Source: Clostridiales bacterium (GTDB lineage: Bacteria; Bacillota; Clostridia; Oscillospirales; Oscillospiraceae). Taken from it: a stretch of DNA of 8,297 nt. The translations under genes were made by a program, and so were the position numbers. Within the stretch, counting starts at the first letter, position 1, and each line of letters opens with the position of its first letter. The notes beneath the pieces were generated by a model, which saw nothing but the letters and a program-made list of their open reading frames with translations, searched no databases and had not been told where the DNA came from. Where the stretch lies: contig JAHZEE010000070.1 of assembly GCA_019421975.1 (NCBI GenBank), positions 1 through 8,297 on the forward strand. The letters run 5' to 3'. Of the stretch, positions 1 to 7,439 are shown one piece after another.

Positions 1-81
1 GATCCTCGCCGTTGAAGAGCACATACCGGGCCAGCTACGATCTGATGCTGACCAACTATGTGCTCTTCAACGGCGAGGATC
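1..81. repeat. Perfect 25-bp inverted repeat at the left edge
   Basis: Bases 1-25 are the exact reverse complement of bases 57-81, separated by a 31-base spacer (26-56). Pairing fails immediately inside the arms (26 C opposite 56 C). The right arm lies within normal penicillin-binding protein coding sequence, in the frame of the downstream gene. The left arm begins exactly at base 1 of the window. A perfect long hairpin in the middle of a conserved coding gene, starting at the sequence edge, is most simply a fold-back chimera at a contig end. A genuine hairpin cannot be excluded from this sequence alone. Codons taken from 1-25 are therefore unreliable. Confidence 0.9.
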
Positions 82-1883
82 CCAACGGAAGCCTGCTGGA
101 GCTGGCCGAGGCGCTGGAGCAGATGGGCGTGGCGCAGACGGACCATCTGCCCGTCTCATCCGACCGGCCCTACAGCTATGACATGGAGGCCCTGTCGGAG
201 ACCTGGCGGGGGTACTTTAAGACCTACCTGCGGGAGAACGGGTGGGACGGCGATATCAGCGCTGAGAACCTGATGCGCCAGATGCGCGACAAGTACAACT
301 TCCCCGACGAGTGGACCGACGAGCAGGCCCGGCTGGTGGCGGGGATGCGCTATGAGCTGTCGCTGCGCTACATGGTGAACATCGACGCCTACCGCCCGGC
401 CACCGACCTGACGGCCGAGCAGATGGGCACGGTGTCGGAGCTGGACACGCCGGGCCTCACGGTGGAGCCCACGGCGGTGCGGGCGTATGCCACGCCCTAT
501 GCGGCCCACATCCTGGGCCGGACCGGCCCCATGGACGCGGACGAATACGAATACTACAAGGATCTGGGCTATGCCATGGACGCCCAGGTGGGCAAGGAGG
601 GGCTGGAGCAGGCCTTTGAGGCACAGCTCCACGGCGTCGACGGCACCCGGCTCACCAAGGTGGATCAGGACGGCAATGTGCTCGAACAGTACTACGACAC
701 CACGCCGGAGGCGGGGGACAATGTCTATCTCACCATCGACATCGATCTGCAGCAGGCGGCCGAGGAGGCGCTGGAGGATCTGATTCTCGATCTGCGCCAG
801 AACGGTGTGGACGGGGAGGACATGGGCAAGGACGCCGAGGGCGGGGCCATGGTGGTCATGGATGTGAACACCGGCGAGGTGCTGGCATCGGCCAGCTACC
901 CCACCTACGATCCGGCCACCTACTCCCAGCGGTTCAACGAGCTGCTGCAGACCGACTACAGCCCTCTGCTCAACCGGGTGACCCAGATGACCTACTTCCC
1001 CGGCTCCATCTACAAGATGATCACGGCCATCGCCGCCGTGGACTACGGCGGCATCGGACGATACTATGAGATCCGGGACCGGGGCATCTACACCTATTAC
1101 GACACCTTCCAGCCAAAGTGCCATATCTACACCTCGTCCGGCACGACCCACGGCGTGGTCAACATGATGCAGGCCCTGTCCGTCTCGTGCAACTACTACT
1201 TCTACGAGGTGGGCCGGCTCACGGGCATCGACGCCATCGATGCGGTGGCCCAGGCGTTCGGCCTGGGGGAAAAGACCGGCGTGGAGCTGCCGGAGGAGGC
1301 GGGCCAGCGGGCCAACCCCCAGACCAAAAAGGCGCTGTATCCGGACGACCCGGTGAGCGGAGACTGGTATGGCGCCGACACGCTCCAGGCGGCCATCGGC
1401 CAGTCGGAGAACAAGTTCACCCCCCTGCAGCTGGCCAGCTATATCAGCACCCTGGCCAACGGCGGCACGCGCTACCAGGCCAGCTTTTTGTCCAAGGTCG
1501 TCTCCAGCGATTACAAGCAGGTGCTCCAGGAGCAGACGGCCCAGGTGCTGGGGCAGGTGGAGTACTCTGAACAGGCCCATCTGGCTGTGGAGGAGGGCAT
1601 GCGACTGGCGGCCCAGACCGGCACGGCCTCGGCCTATCTCCGCGATTACCCCGTTGCAGTGAGCGCCAAGACCGGCACGGCCCAGCACGGCGGCACCGGC
1701 TCCGACCACGCGAGCTTTGCCTGCTACGCGCCGTCTGACGACGCACAGATCGCCATTGTGATCTATGTGGAAAAGGGCGCCCAGGGCGGCAACCTGGGCA
1801 AGGCAGCCCGGGCGGTACTGGATGTCTACTTCGACAAGCAGCAGACCCAGGCGGTGGAGATTTTGGAGAATTCAGTCCACTGA
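3..1883 (+). CDS. Class B penicillin-binding protein (PBP2/MrdA-like transpeptidase), 5' partial
   Basis: This is a peptidoglycan DD-transpeptidase that cross-links stem peptides outside the membrane, probably in lateral wall elongation. The frame is open to the left edge. The apparent TTG start at 12 lies inside the inverted repeat and is not credible. The membrane anchor and the N-terminal part of the dimerisation domain are missing. About 600 trustworthy residues remain, against roughly 650-700 for a full PBP2. A linker region (about 505-720) carries the typical HILGRTGPM and VGKEGLEQAFE blocks. The transpeptidase domain has all three active-site motifs: SIYK with the nucleophilic Ser codon at 1005, SCN at 1185-1193, and KTGTAQ from 1668. 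The GGAMVVMDVNTGEVLA stretch before SxxK is also typical. There are no C-terminal PASTA repeats, which argues against SpoVD/PBP2B. The gene is convergent with the catabolic operon and ends about 95 bases before a hairpin terminator. The class B PBP assignment is firm; the MrdA subtype is probable. Confidence 0.93.
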   Translation, partial: SSPLKSTYRASYDLMLTNYVLFNGEDPNGSLLELAEALEQMGVAQTDHLPVSSDRPYSYDMEALSETWRGYFKTYLRENGWDGDISAENLMRQMRDKYNFPDEWTDEQARLVAGMRYELSLRYMVNIDAYRPATDLTAEQMGTVSELDTPGLTVEPTAVRAYATPYAAHILGRTGPMDADEYEYYKDLGYAMDAQVGKEGLEQAFEAQLHGVDGTRLTKVDQDGNVLEQYYDTTPEAGDNVYLTIDIDLQQAAEEALEDLILDLRQNGVDGEDMGKDAEGGAMVVMDVNTGEVLASASYPTYDPATYSQRFNELLQTDYSPLLNRVTQMTYFPGSIYKMITAIAAVDYGGIGRYYEIRDRGIYTYYDTFQPKCHIYTSSGTTHGVVNMMQALSVSCNYYFYEVGRLTGIDAIDAVAQAFGLGEKTGVELPEEAGQRANPQTKKALYPDDPVSGDWYGADTLQAAIGQSENKFTPLQLASYISTLANGGTRYQASFLSKVVSSDYKQVLQEQTAQVLGQVEYSEQAHLAVEEGMRLAAQTGTASAYLRDYPVAVSAKTGTAQHGGTGSDHASFACYAPSDDAQIAIVIYVEKGAQGGNLGKAARAVLDVYFDKQQTQAVEILENSVH

Positions 1884-1977
1884 GGAAAGAAAAGAAGTCC
1901 CGAATGGGTAACGACGCCTGCCAAAGCCAACTGGGAGAAGGGAGCGGGAAAAGAACGCGGATCGCTTCTGTCATAAA

Positions 1978-2013
1978 ATAAGGTCCGGGACAGTTCTCTG
2001 TCCCGGACCTTAT
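1978..2013. terminator. Strong, probably bidirectional, intrinsic terminator
   Basis: A perfect 16-bp stem (1978-1993 with 1998-2013) closes on a TTCT loop; the core is GGTCCGGGACAG/CTGTCCCGGACC. It lies between the convergent penicillin-binding protein gene (+) and the operon end (-). The sequence after the stem is T-rich on the minus strand (TTTTATGA) and only moderately so on the plus strand (CGCTTTATT). It is therefore expected to stop the minus-strand operon efficiently and may also serve the plus-strand gene. Confidence 0.85.
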
Positions 2014-2017
2014 CGCT

Positions 2018-2137
2018 TTATTCCACTGACAGCTCGCTCTGGTCGGCCGCCACATCCTCGCTTTGTCCATCACTGAGGGAATCTTCTGTAAACCATGCTT
2101 CGATGGTCTGTTGATCCATCCAATGGAATGGCTCCAT
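2018..2137 (-). CDS. Small ORF of unknown function, 39 codons, doubtful
   Basis: An ATG-initiated frame (ATG at 2137-2135) runs 39 codons to a TAA at 2020-2018, just five bases before the terminator stem. The peptide begins MEPFHWMDQQTIEAWFTED and continues as a strongly acidic, Ser/Asp/Glu/Gln-rich tail. It has no membrane segment or recognisable domain. An in-frame stop at 2149-2147 closes it upstream. No good Shine-Dalgarno precedes 2137. A second ATG at 2119 has a GGAG about 12 bases upstream, which is also weak. Its position between the last operon gene and the terminator is what a short last gene, or the leftover 3' end of a displaced gene, would look like. It may equally be chance. I do not recognise it. 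Confidence 0.25.
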   Translation of the reverse strand: MEPFHWMDQQTIEAWFTEDSLSDGQSEDVAADQSELSVE

Positions 2138-2150
2138 GGGCGCTTTTTAT

Positions 2151-3002
2151 TTACGGACTGTATTGATAAAACCCTATCCCGCTCTTTTTTCCCAAACGCC
2201 CCGCATCCCGCAGGCGCTGGAGCTGTGGCGATGGCCGGAACCGGTCGCCATAAGCTTCAAACAGGCGTTGGTCCATATACAGGTTCAGGTCGTGGCCCGT
2301 CTGGTCGATCAGCCGAAAAACCCCCATCGGGTGTCCCAGGCCATACAGGCAGATTTTATCCACATCCTCCACCGAACAGACCCCCTCCTCCACCAGACGG
2401 CAGGCCTCCAGATAAAAGGCATGGAAGATCCGGTTCAGCGCAAACCCCACCACATCTTTCACCCGCACCGGCTCCTTGCCGACGGCGCGTAGGAGCTCCA
2501 GAACAGCCGTCACGGTCTGCTCTTGTGTCTGAAGGCCCGGAACAACTTCCACCAGCTTCATCTCGCTGGCAGGAGCATTAAAATGCGTTCCAATAAACGC
2601 CCGTTCCGGACACACTGCTCCGGCAAGCTTGGTAATCGACAAGCTGGAGGTGGTACTGGCAATCACCGTTTCCGGCTTACAGATCACATCCATCTGCTGG
2701 TATATATTGGTCTTGACCTCCGAAATTTCCAGAATTGCCTCAACAATCAGATCACAGTCCGCCATATCCGCCAGGTTCCCCGAAGTGGTAACACAGGACA
2801 AAATTTCCTCCTTCCGCCGCGCTGGCAGTTTGCCCGCTGCAATCTGCCGGTCCAAAATCGCTGCCTGTCTGGCCTTGCCCCTGTCTGCCAGCTTTCGGTT
2901 GATATCTCCCAGAACCGTTTCATAGCCATACATGGCAAAGCAAAGGGCGATCTCTGTCCCCATTGTACCGGCGCCCAAAACACCGATTTTTTTTCGTTCC
3001 AT
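2151..3002 (-). CDS. hbd: 3-hydroxybutyryl-CoA (3-hydroxyacyl-CoA) dehydrogenase
   Basis: This is a cytosolic NAD-dependent oxidoreductase interconverting (S)-3-hydroxyacyl-CoA and 3-ketoacyl-CoA. It has 283 residues, the usual length for single-domain bacterial Hbd. The N-terminal Rossmann fold has GAGTMG (residues 10-15). An Asp at residue 33, in the position that usually holds the NAD ribose, fits NAD(H) use. The catalytic set aligns with the known Clostridium enzyme at a constant +2 offset: Ser119 in TTSSLSIT, His140, Glu152 in MKLVEVV and Asn190 in VGFALNR. The C-terminal dimer domain has GHPMG (223-227) and ends KKSGIGFYQYSP. The segment after the catalytic His is HFNAPASEM instead of the usual HFFNPAPVM, so it is a somewhat divergent member. 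The start at 3002 is chosen because AAAGGGAG lies 7 bases upstream; the GTG at 3023 would swallow that site. It is the last operon gene, 13 bases after the thiolase stop. By context it oxidises the activated substrate before thiolysis. Confidence 0.92.
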   Translation of the reverse strand: MERKKIGVLGAGTMGTEIALCFAMYGYETVLGDINRKLADRGKARQAAILDRQIAAGKLPARRKEEILSCVTTSGNLADMADCDLIVEAILEISEVKTNIYQQMDVICKPETVIASTTSSLSITKLAGAVCPERAFIGTHFNAPASEMKLVEVVPGLQTQEQTVTAVLELLRAVGKEPVRVKDVVGFALNRIFHAFYLEACRLVEEGVCSVEDVDKICLYGLGHPMGVFRLIDQTGHDLNLYMDQRLFEAYGDRFRPSPQLQRLRDAGRLGKKSGIGFYQYSP

Positions 3003-3009
3003 CGCAGGG

Positions 3010-3017
3010 CTCCCTTT
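3010..3017 (-). promoter_or_regulatory. Shine-Dalgarno site fixing the hbd start
   Basis: Minus-strand AAAGGGAG sits 7 bases before the ATG at 3002-3000 and overlaps the TAA stop of the thiolase 3' segment (3018-3016). It decides for the ATG at 3002 over the upstream in-frame GTG at 3023. It also suggests that hbd translation is coupled to, or at least can follow closely on, ribosomes finishing the thiolase. Confidence 0.7.
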
Positions 3018-4214
3018 ACTCACACCGCCGGATTAGCATTGCCGTGCCCATGCCGCCGCCCACGCAGAGGGTGGCCAGGCCCCAGGTTTTCTGCTGCTTT
3101 TGCAGCGCATGTGTCAATGTCACCAGCAACCGGACGCCCGAGGCCGCCACAGGATGTCCCAAAGCGATGGCGCCGCCGCTCAGATTGGTCTTTTTTAGGA
3201 TTTCCTCTGCTTGATGCACCCCAGCGACTGGGCTGCAAACGCCTCGTTCAGCTCCAGAAGCTCCACATCCTGCAAGGTCATCCCTGCCTGGTTCAGCGTT
3301 TTGATGACCGCCTTGACCGGTCCCAGGCCCATGATAGCTGGGTCAATGCCCACTGTGGCCATGGAGACGATCTCCGCCATGGGCTTCCAGCCGTTGGCCT
3401 TGACCGCCTCCTCCGAGGCCACCAGCACCACCGCCGCGCCGTCGTTGAGCTGGCAGGCGTTGCCGGCTGTGACGGTCCCGCCCTCGCTTTCCTTTTTGAA
3501 GGCCGGGCGCATTTTGGAGAGCACCTCGTAGGTGGTGCCCGGCGTATTGCTCTCATCCGTATCAAAGACAAACGCCCGGCCCCTGCGGTCCTGATAATGG
3601 ATTGGGACGATCTCATCGCGGAAGCAGCCGGATTCGATGGCCCTCTGGGCCAGGGTCTGGGAACGGAGGGCAAATTCGTCCTGTTCCTGCCGGGTGATGC
3701 CCTCCTGGGCCGCCACATTCTCCGCCGTCATCCCCATCAGATAGCCGTTGAACTGGTCGATGAGGCCGTCGCAGTACAGGGAGTCCTGAACATCGACGGA
3801 GGTGGGGCCCATCCTGGTTCCCTTGCGGACCCGGCTGGTTAGAATATAGGGCACCTGGGACATGTTCTCCACGCCGCCCACCAGCACCAGATCCGCTCCA
3901 GCTTGAATGGAATTGTATGCCAAAATCGCCGCCTTCAGGCCGCTGCCGCACTGCATGTTGACCGTGGTGGCCGGGACCTCGGCGGGGATGCCGGCCTCCA
4001 GCTCCGCCCGGCGGGCAATGGAGGGGCCCTGCCCGGCGGAGTGCTGGTGCGCCACAAAGACTTCGTCGATCTTGGCCGGATCTGTGTTGGTCTGTTCCAG
4101 AACAGCCTTCATGATCTGGGCCGTCATTTCTCCGGGCTTCACTGTGGAAAGACTCCCCAGAAATTTTCCGATCGCCGTGCGCTTGCCGGCTACAATATAT
4201 ACTTTTCTCATCAT
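3016..4214 (-). pseudogene. Acetyl-CoA C-acetyltransferase (thiolase), interrupted by a frameshift
   Basis: The family cleaves 3-ketoacyl-CoA with CoA to acetyl-CoA (or condenses two acetyl-CoA). The first 331 or so codons are a normal thiolase: MRKVYIVAGKRTAIG start, nucleophilic Cys89 in MQCGSGLKA, MGMTAENVA (161-169), TVTAGNACQLNDGAA (247-261) and [11 protein letters not shown] (321-331). The frame then runs off homology and stops at 3195. The rest continues in the -1 frame from about 3219 to the TAA at 3018-3016. It contains [14 protein letters not shown] with the catalytic His (codon 3156-3154) and CVGGGMG with the second catalytic Cys (codon 3066-3064). Adding one G to the GGGG run (bases 3219-3222) would restore a protein of about 394 residues, the normal family length. 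As written, the product lacks two of its catalytic residues. It could be a true mutation, a sequencing or assembly indel, or, less likely, recoding. A TGAAGAAGGT site precedes the tandem ATGs at 4214/4211. It follows the CoA-transferase gene by 57 bases. Confidence 0.87.
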
Positions 4215-4271
4215 TATGACACCTTCTTCATTTTATTTGGCAGGAAAATATCTCTGCCCCAGCTGCTGAGT

Positions 4272-5561
4272 TTACCAAATCAGGCCCTCTTCCAGTGCCT
4301 GACGCCGCAGCTCCTGGCGGAAATTCGGGTGCGCAATCTCAATCAGGGCCTCCGCCCGTTCGCTGACGGTCTTACCAAACAGATTTACCACGCCATACTC
4401 GGTGCAGATATACTGGACATCAAATCGGGAAGTGGTCACCGGCGTACCGGTTTCCAGGTGGGGGATGATGCGGGAGACGGTTCCGTTCTTGGCGGTAGAG
4501 GGCAGCGTGATAAAGGACATGCCGCCCCTGGACATCTGGGCGCCCCGGACAAAATCGATCTGTCCGCCGCAGCCGCTGTACTGCTTCCCGCCGATGGTGT
4601 CCGCATTCACCTGTCCCAGCAGATCCACCTGCAGGCAGGAATTGATGGAGACCACATGGTCGTTCTGGGAGATGATATAGGGGTCGTTGGTGTAGTCCAC
4701 CGGCACCACCAGAAGGTCGGGATTGTGGTCTGCAAAATCGAACAGCCGCTTGGTGCCGATGAGGAAATTCGCCACAATCTTGCCTTTGTCCAGTTTCTTT
4801 TGGCTGTTGTCGATGGCGCCGGACTCGTAGAGGTCGATGATCCCGTCAGAGAGGACCTCCGAGTGGATTCCCAGATGTTTTTTGTCCTTCAAAAAGCCCA
4901 GAATGGCGTCCGGCAGGCCGCCGATGCCCAGCTGTAGACATGCGCCGTCCTGGATATAGGGGACAATGTGCGCGGCGATCTGCTGCTCCACGCCACCGGT
5001 CTGGCTCTTGGTCAGCTCCGGCAGCGGCTGGTCGTGAATCACAATGTAGTCCAGCTCGTCCAAACTGACCCTGGCGCCATAGGTCCAGGGCAGAGAGGGG
5101 TTGATCTGCGCCACAACGGTCTTTGCCGCCTCCATGTTGGCCACGGAGTAGTCCGCGTTGAGCGCATAGCTGCAAAAGCCGTCCTCATCCGGCTCTGTCA
5201 GCATGACAAAGAACACATCTGCCGGATGCTCGCGGTAGTACTTGGGCATCTGACAATAGAAGGCCGGCAGCGGGTCCACCCGGCCCTCCCGGTAGGCCTG
5301 CCGGGCGCCCCGGTCCAGAAACTGGCTGACATGCCGGAAGCTCTTGGCGTACTGCGGCTGCAAAAATCGGGGCGTTTCCCAGAGATTGTGGCCAATGATC
5401 TTCACATTCTCCAGTTCATCCGCCCGGTCTGTCAGTGCATCCAGGAGATAGGTGGCGGTTCCGGCCGCCTGTTGGACGACCACGGTGTCCCCAGATTTTA
5501 CACATTTCACCGCGTCGGCCGCGGAGACAATCTTCTGCTGACAGGCTGTTTTCCAATCCAT
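4272..5561 (-). CDS. CoA-transferase, acetyl-CoA hydrolase/4-hydroxybutyrate CoA-transferase family
   Basis: This is a cytosolic class I-type CoA-transferase that moves CoA from an acyl-CoA donor (commonly acetyl-CoA) to a free carboxylate through a glutamyl-CoA thioester. It has 429 residues, the normal length. Visible family marks are LGIGGLPDAI (211-220, oxyanion/CoA loop), the presumed catalytic Glu235 in GIHSEVLSDG, ISQNDHVVSINSCLQVDLLGQ (297 onward) and the YSGCGGQIDFVRGA block (328-341). The sequence alone does not separate 4-hydroxybutyrate, butyrate, propionate or acetate specificity. The neighbours suggest a 3-hydroxy acid or acetoacetate as acceptor. The ATG at 5561 has AAAGGCGGAG just upstream, and the gene begins 18 bases after the dctM stop, so it is co-transcribed with the transporter. 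This is why I read it as the activation step for the imported acid. Confidence 0.9.
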   Translation of the reverse strand: MDWKTACQQKIVSAADAVKCVKSGDTVVVQQAAGTATYLLDALTDRADELENVKIIGHNLWETPRFLQPQYAKSFRHVSQFLDRGARQAYREGRVDPLPAFYCQMPKYYREHPADVFFVMLTEPDEDGFCSYALNADYSVANMEAAKTVVAQINPSLPWTYGARVSLDELDYIVIHDQPLPELTKSQTGGVEQQIAAHIVPYIQDGACLQLGIGGLPDAILGFLKDKKHLGIHSEVLSDGIIDLYESGAIDNSQKKLDKGKIVANFLIGTKRLFDFADHNPDLLVVPVDYTNDPYIISQNDHVVSINSCLQVDLLGQVNADTIGGKQYSGCGGQIDFVRGAQMSRGGMSFITLPSTAKNGTVSRIIPHLETGTPVTTSRFDVQYICTEYGVVNLFGKTVSERAEALIEIAHPNFRQELRRQALEEGLIW

Positions 5562-5579
5562 AGTTCTCCGCCTTTCTCA

Positions 5580-6872
5580 TCAGGACCCATAGCCAAACAG
5601 CCAGGGAATGCACAGCGGGATTGCCGGGATATAGGTAACGAGCAGCAGTCCTACAATCAACGCTATCAAGAACGGAACAATCCGCTTGCACAGGGTCATA
5701 AAGTTGATATTGCCCAGAGAGGTGGCCACGAACAGGTTCAGTCCCACCGGCGGCGTGCAGAAGCCGATGGAGATATTCAGGCACATCATGAGGCCGAAGT
5801 GGATGGGGTCTACGCCGTAGTTCGCGGCAATGGGCTGAAGAATGGGCGCCAGAATCAGAATGGCCGGGGTTCCGTCCATCACACAGCCCACAATCAGCAG
5901 GAAGATGTTCATGGCGAGCAGCACCAGAATCCGGCTGTCTGTCAGGCCGCCAATCCAGTTGGCCAGCTCCATGGGAATCTTCTCCAGTGTCAGCATCCGT
6001 GCCAGGGCTGTGGCGGTGCCCACAATCACCATGATCGTCGAGGTTGTGACTGCGGAGGAGGACAGAGACGCCAGCAGTTTTTTCAGGTTCAGCTCCCGAT
6101 AGATGAAGAACCCGACAATGAGTGCGTAGAACACGGCGACGGCCGCCGCCTCGGTGGGGGTGAAGATACTGCCGTAGATGCCGCCAAGAATAATCACCGG
6201 CACCAGCAGGGCGCCGATGGCGGCGCAGAAGGTCTTCCACACCCGCTTCCAGGAAAATGTGCGTCCGTTGCCCTCCCAGCCATTTTTCCGGCAGATATAT
6301 CGGGATACAACGATCAGCAGCACACCGCACAGAATGCCAGGACCGAAGCCGCCCATAAACATGGTGGCAATGGAGGCGTTGGTGGCCACGCCATAGGTCA
6401 CGAACGGGATGGAGGGCGGAATCAGAACGCCCAGCACGCCGGCCGCAGCGATGAGGGCATAAGAGAAGCCCTTGGAGTAGCCCTGCTGGATCATGGAGGG
6501 GACCATGATGACGCCGATGGTGGCCACGGTGGCCGCAGCTGAACCGGAGATGGCGCCGAAGAACATACAGGCCAGGATGGTGACCATGGCGAGACCGCCC
6601 CGTTTGTGGCCCACCATGGAGTCGGCAAAGTCGATCAGCCGGCGGCTCAGGCCGCCGCCCTCCATCAGCGCGCCGGCCAGGATAAACAGCGGAATCGCCA
6701 TCAGCGTAAAGGAGTCACAGCCTGTGAACATGGTCTGGGCTAAGTAATTTAGAGAAAACGAGCTGGAAGTGACCATATAGAGGACCACCGACATGCCGAT
6801 GGACCACGCGATGGGAACATTCAGCACCAGCAGGAGAAAAAAGGTACCAATCAAAATCACGCCGGCATTCAT
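5580..6872 (-). CDS. dctM: TRAP transporter large permease subunit (DctM family)
   Basis: This is the large membrane subunit of a tripartite ATP-independent periplasmic transporter, using an ion gradient to import a carboxylate delivered by DctP. It has 430 residues, typical for the family, and is hydrophobic throughout with about a dozen predicted membrane segments. Recognisable blocks are GAISGSAAATVATIG (106-120), VLIPPSIPFVTYG (149-161), the DctM signature FTPTEAAAVAVFYAL (237-251), VMDGTPAILILAPIL (331-345) and LNISIGFCTPPVGLNLF (365-381). The start ATG overlaps the dctQ stop in an ATGA arrangement (6869-6872), indicating translational coupling. Not a DctQ-DctM fusion: the small subunit is a separate gene. 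Confidence 0.96.
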   Translation of the reverse strand: MNAGVILIGTFFLLLVLNVPIAWSIGMSVVLYMVTSSSFSLNYLAQTMFTGCDSFTLMAIPLFILAGALMEGGGLSRRLIDFADSMVGHKRGGLAMVTILACMFFGAISGSAAATVATIGVIMVPSMIQQGYSKGFSYALIAAAGVLGVLIPPSIPFVTYGVATNASIATMFMGGFGPGILCGVLLIVVSRYICRKNGWEGNGRTFSWKRVWKTFCAAIGALLVPVIILGGIYGSIFTPTEAAAVAVFYALIVGFFIYRELNLKKLLASLSSSAVTTSTIMVIVGTATALARMLTLEKIPMELANWIGGLTDSRILVLLAMNIFLLIVGCVMDGTPAILILAPILQPIAANYGVDPIHFGLMMCLNISIGFCTPPVGLNLFVATSLGNINFMTLCKRIVPFLIALIVGLLLVTYIPAIPLCIPWLFGYGS

Positions 6873-7414
6873 TCCGCATTCCCTCCCTGGTTCATCATTT
6901 TGTCGCTGTCCGACTCTTCCAGCGGCTCAAGGCCCAGAAGCTGCCGCACCAAAACTACCAGCCGCTGCAGCGCCCGAATGATCATCATACCCGCGCCTAG
7001 ATAGGGGGCTGCATATGCAAGCCGCATGTCAATGCCGTTGGCTGCGGAGTACTGCGGCCGCGCGCCCATACCGATCAGCACCTGGACGCCCACATAACAA
7101 AGCAGGCAGAAAAAGGCCAGCGATATCAACTCCGCAATGATATAGAGAACGACGCGCGCTTTTCCCTTTAAGACAATGGGAAGCAGGTCTACAGACATGT
7201 GGTTCCCGTTTTTGACGCCCTTGCTGGCCGCCAGATAGATGACCCAGATGCACAGATAGCGGGCGATTTCCTCCGTCCAGGCAACCGGCAGAGCCACAGA
7301 CCGAAAGACCACCTGAATGAAGATAATGGTACATGTGATAAGAAACAGGATCCCGCACAGATAGGTCTCCAGGAGATCCAGCACGCGGTCAATTGCATGG
7401 TTTATCTTTGCCAT
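6869..7414 (-). CDS. dctQ: TRAP transporter small permease subunit (DctQ family)
   Basis: This is the small membrane subunit that pairs with DctM in a TRAP transporter. It has 181 residues with four predicted membrane helices at about 17-39, 48-66, 88-115 and 132-150. The family mark WTEEIARYLCIWVIYLAASKG (46-66) is followed by VKNGNHMSVDLLP. The tail after residue 160 is charged and cytoplasmic-looking (EPLEESDSDK). The ATG at 7414 has AAGGAGAGG (7433-7425) about 10 bases upstream. It is separated from dctP by a 64-base gap that holds a GC-rich hairpin and overlaps dctM by four bases. Confidence 0.94.
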   Translation of the reverse strand: MAKINHAIDRVLDLLETYLCGILFLITCTIIFIQVVFRSVALPVAWTEEIARYLCIWVIYLAASKGVKNGNHMSVDLLPIVLKGKARVVLYIIAELISLAFFCLLCYVGVQVLIGMGARPQYSAANGIDMRLAYAAPYLGAGMMIIRALQRLVVLVRQLLGLEPLEESDSDKMMNQGGNAE

Positions 7415-7439
7415 ATTGTAAGCACCTCTCCTTCACAGA

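Noticed and set aside
156..1709. 517-codon open frame on the minus strand opposite the penicillin-binding protein gene
   Set aside because: It is an antisense shadow created by GC-rich codon bias; the peptide is low-complexity in His/Gly/Val/Leu/Arg and the plus-strand gene has all three active-site motifs.
1904..1981. 25-codon plus-strand ORF just after the penicillin-binding protein gene
   Set aside because: There is no ribosome site at a usable distance, no recognisable peptide, and the stop falls inside the terminator stem.
3190..3222. Programmed -1 frameshifting in the thiolase gene
   Set aside because: The GGGG run allows a one-base slip, but there is no X-XXY-YYZ heptamer and thiolases are not known to use recoding; kept only as an alternative to an indel.
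2523..3842. 439-codon plus-strand open frame across hbd and the thiolase
   Set aside because: It is antisense to two recognisable enzymes, spans their boundary and matches no family I know.
4239..4258. Short inverted repeat GGCAG/CTGCC between the CoA-transferase and thiolase genes
   Set aside because: The stem is only five pairs with a ten-base loop and no T-run; too weak to call a terminator or regulator.
5416..6330. 304-codon minus-strand frame overlapping the dctM/CoA-transferase junction
   Set aside because: It is an alternative frame of two well-supported genes; the peptide lacks the membrane pattern or motifs of either.
4968..6542. 524-codon plus-strand open frame rich in His/Gly/Gln
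   Set aside because: It is antisense to the CoA-transferase and dctM, with a composition typical of shadow frames in GC-rich genes.
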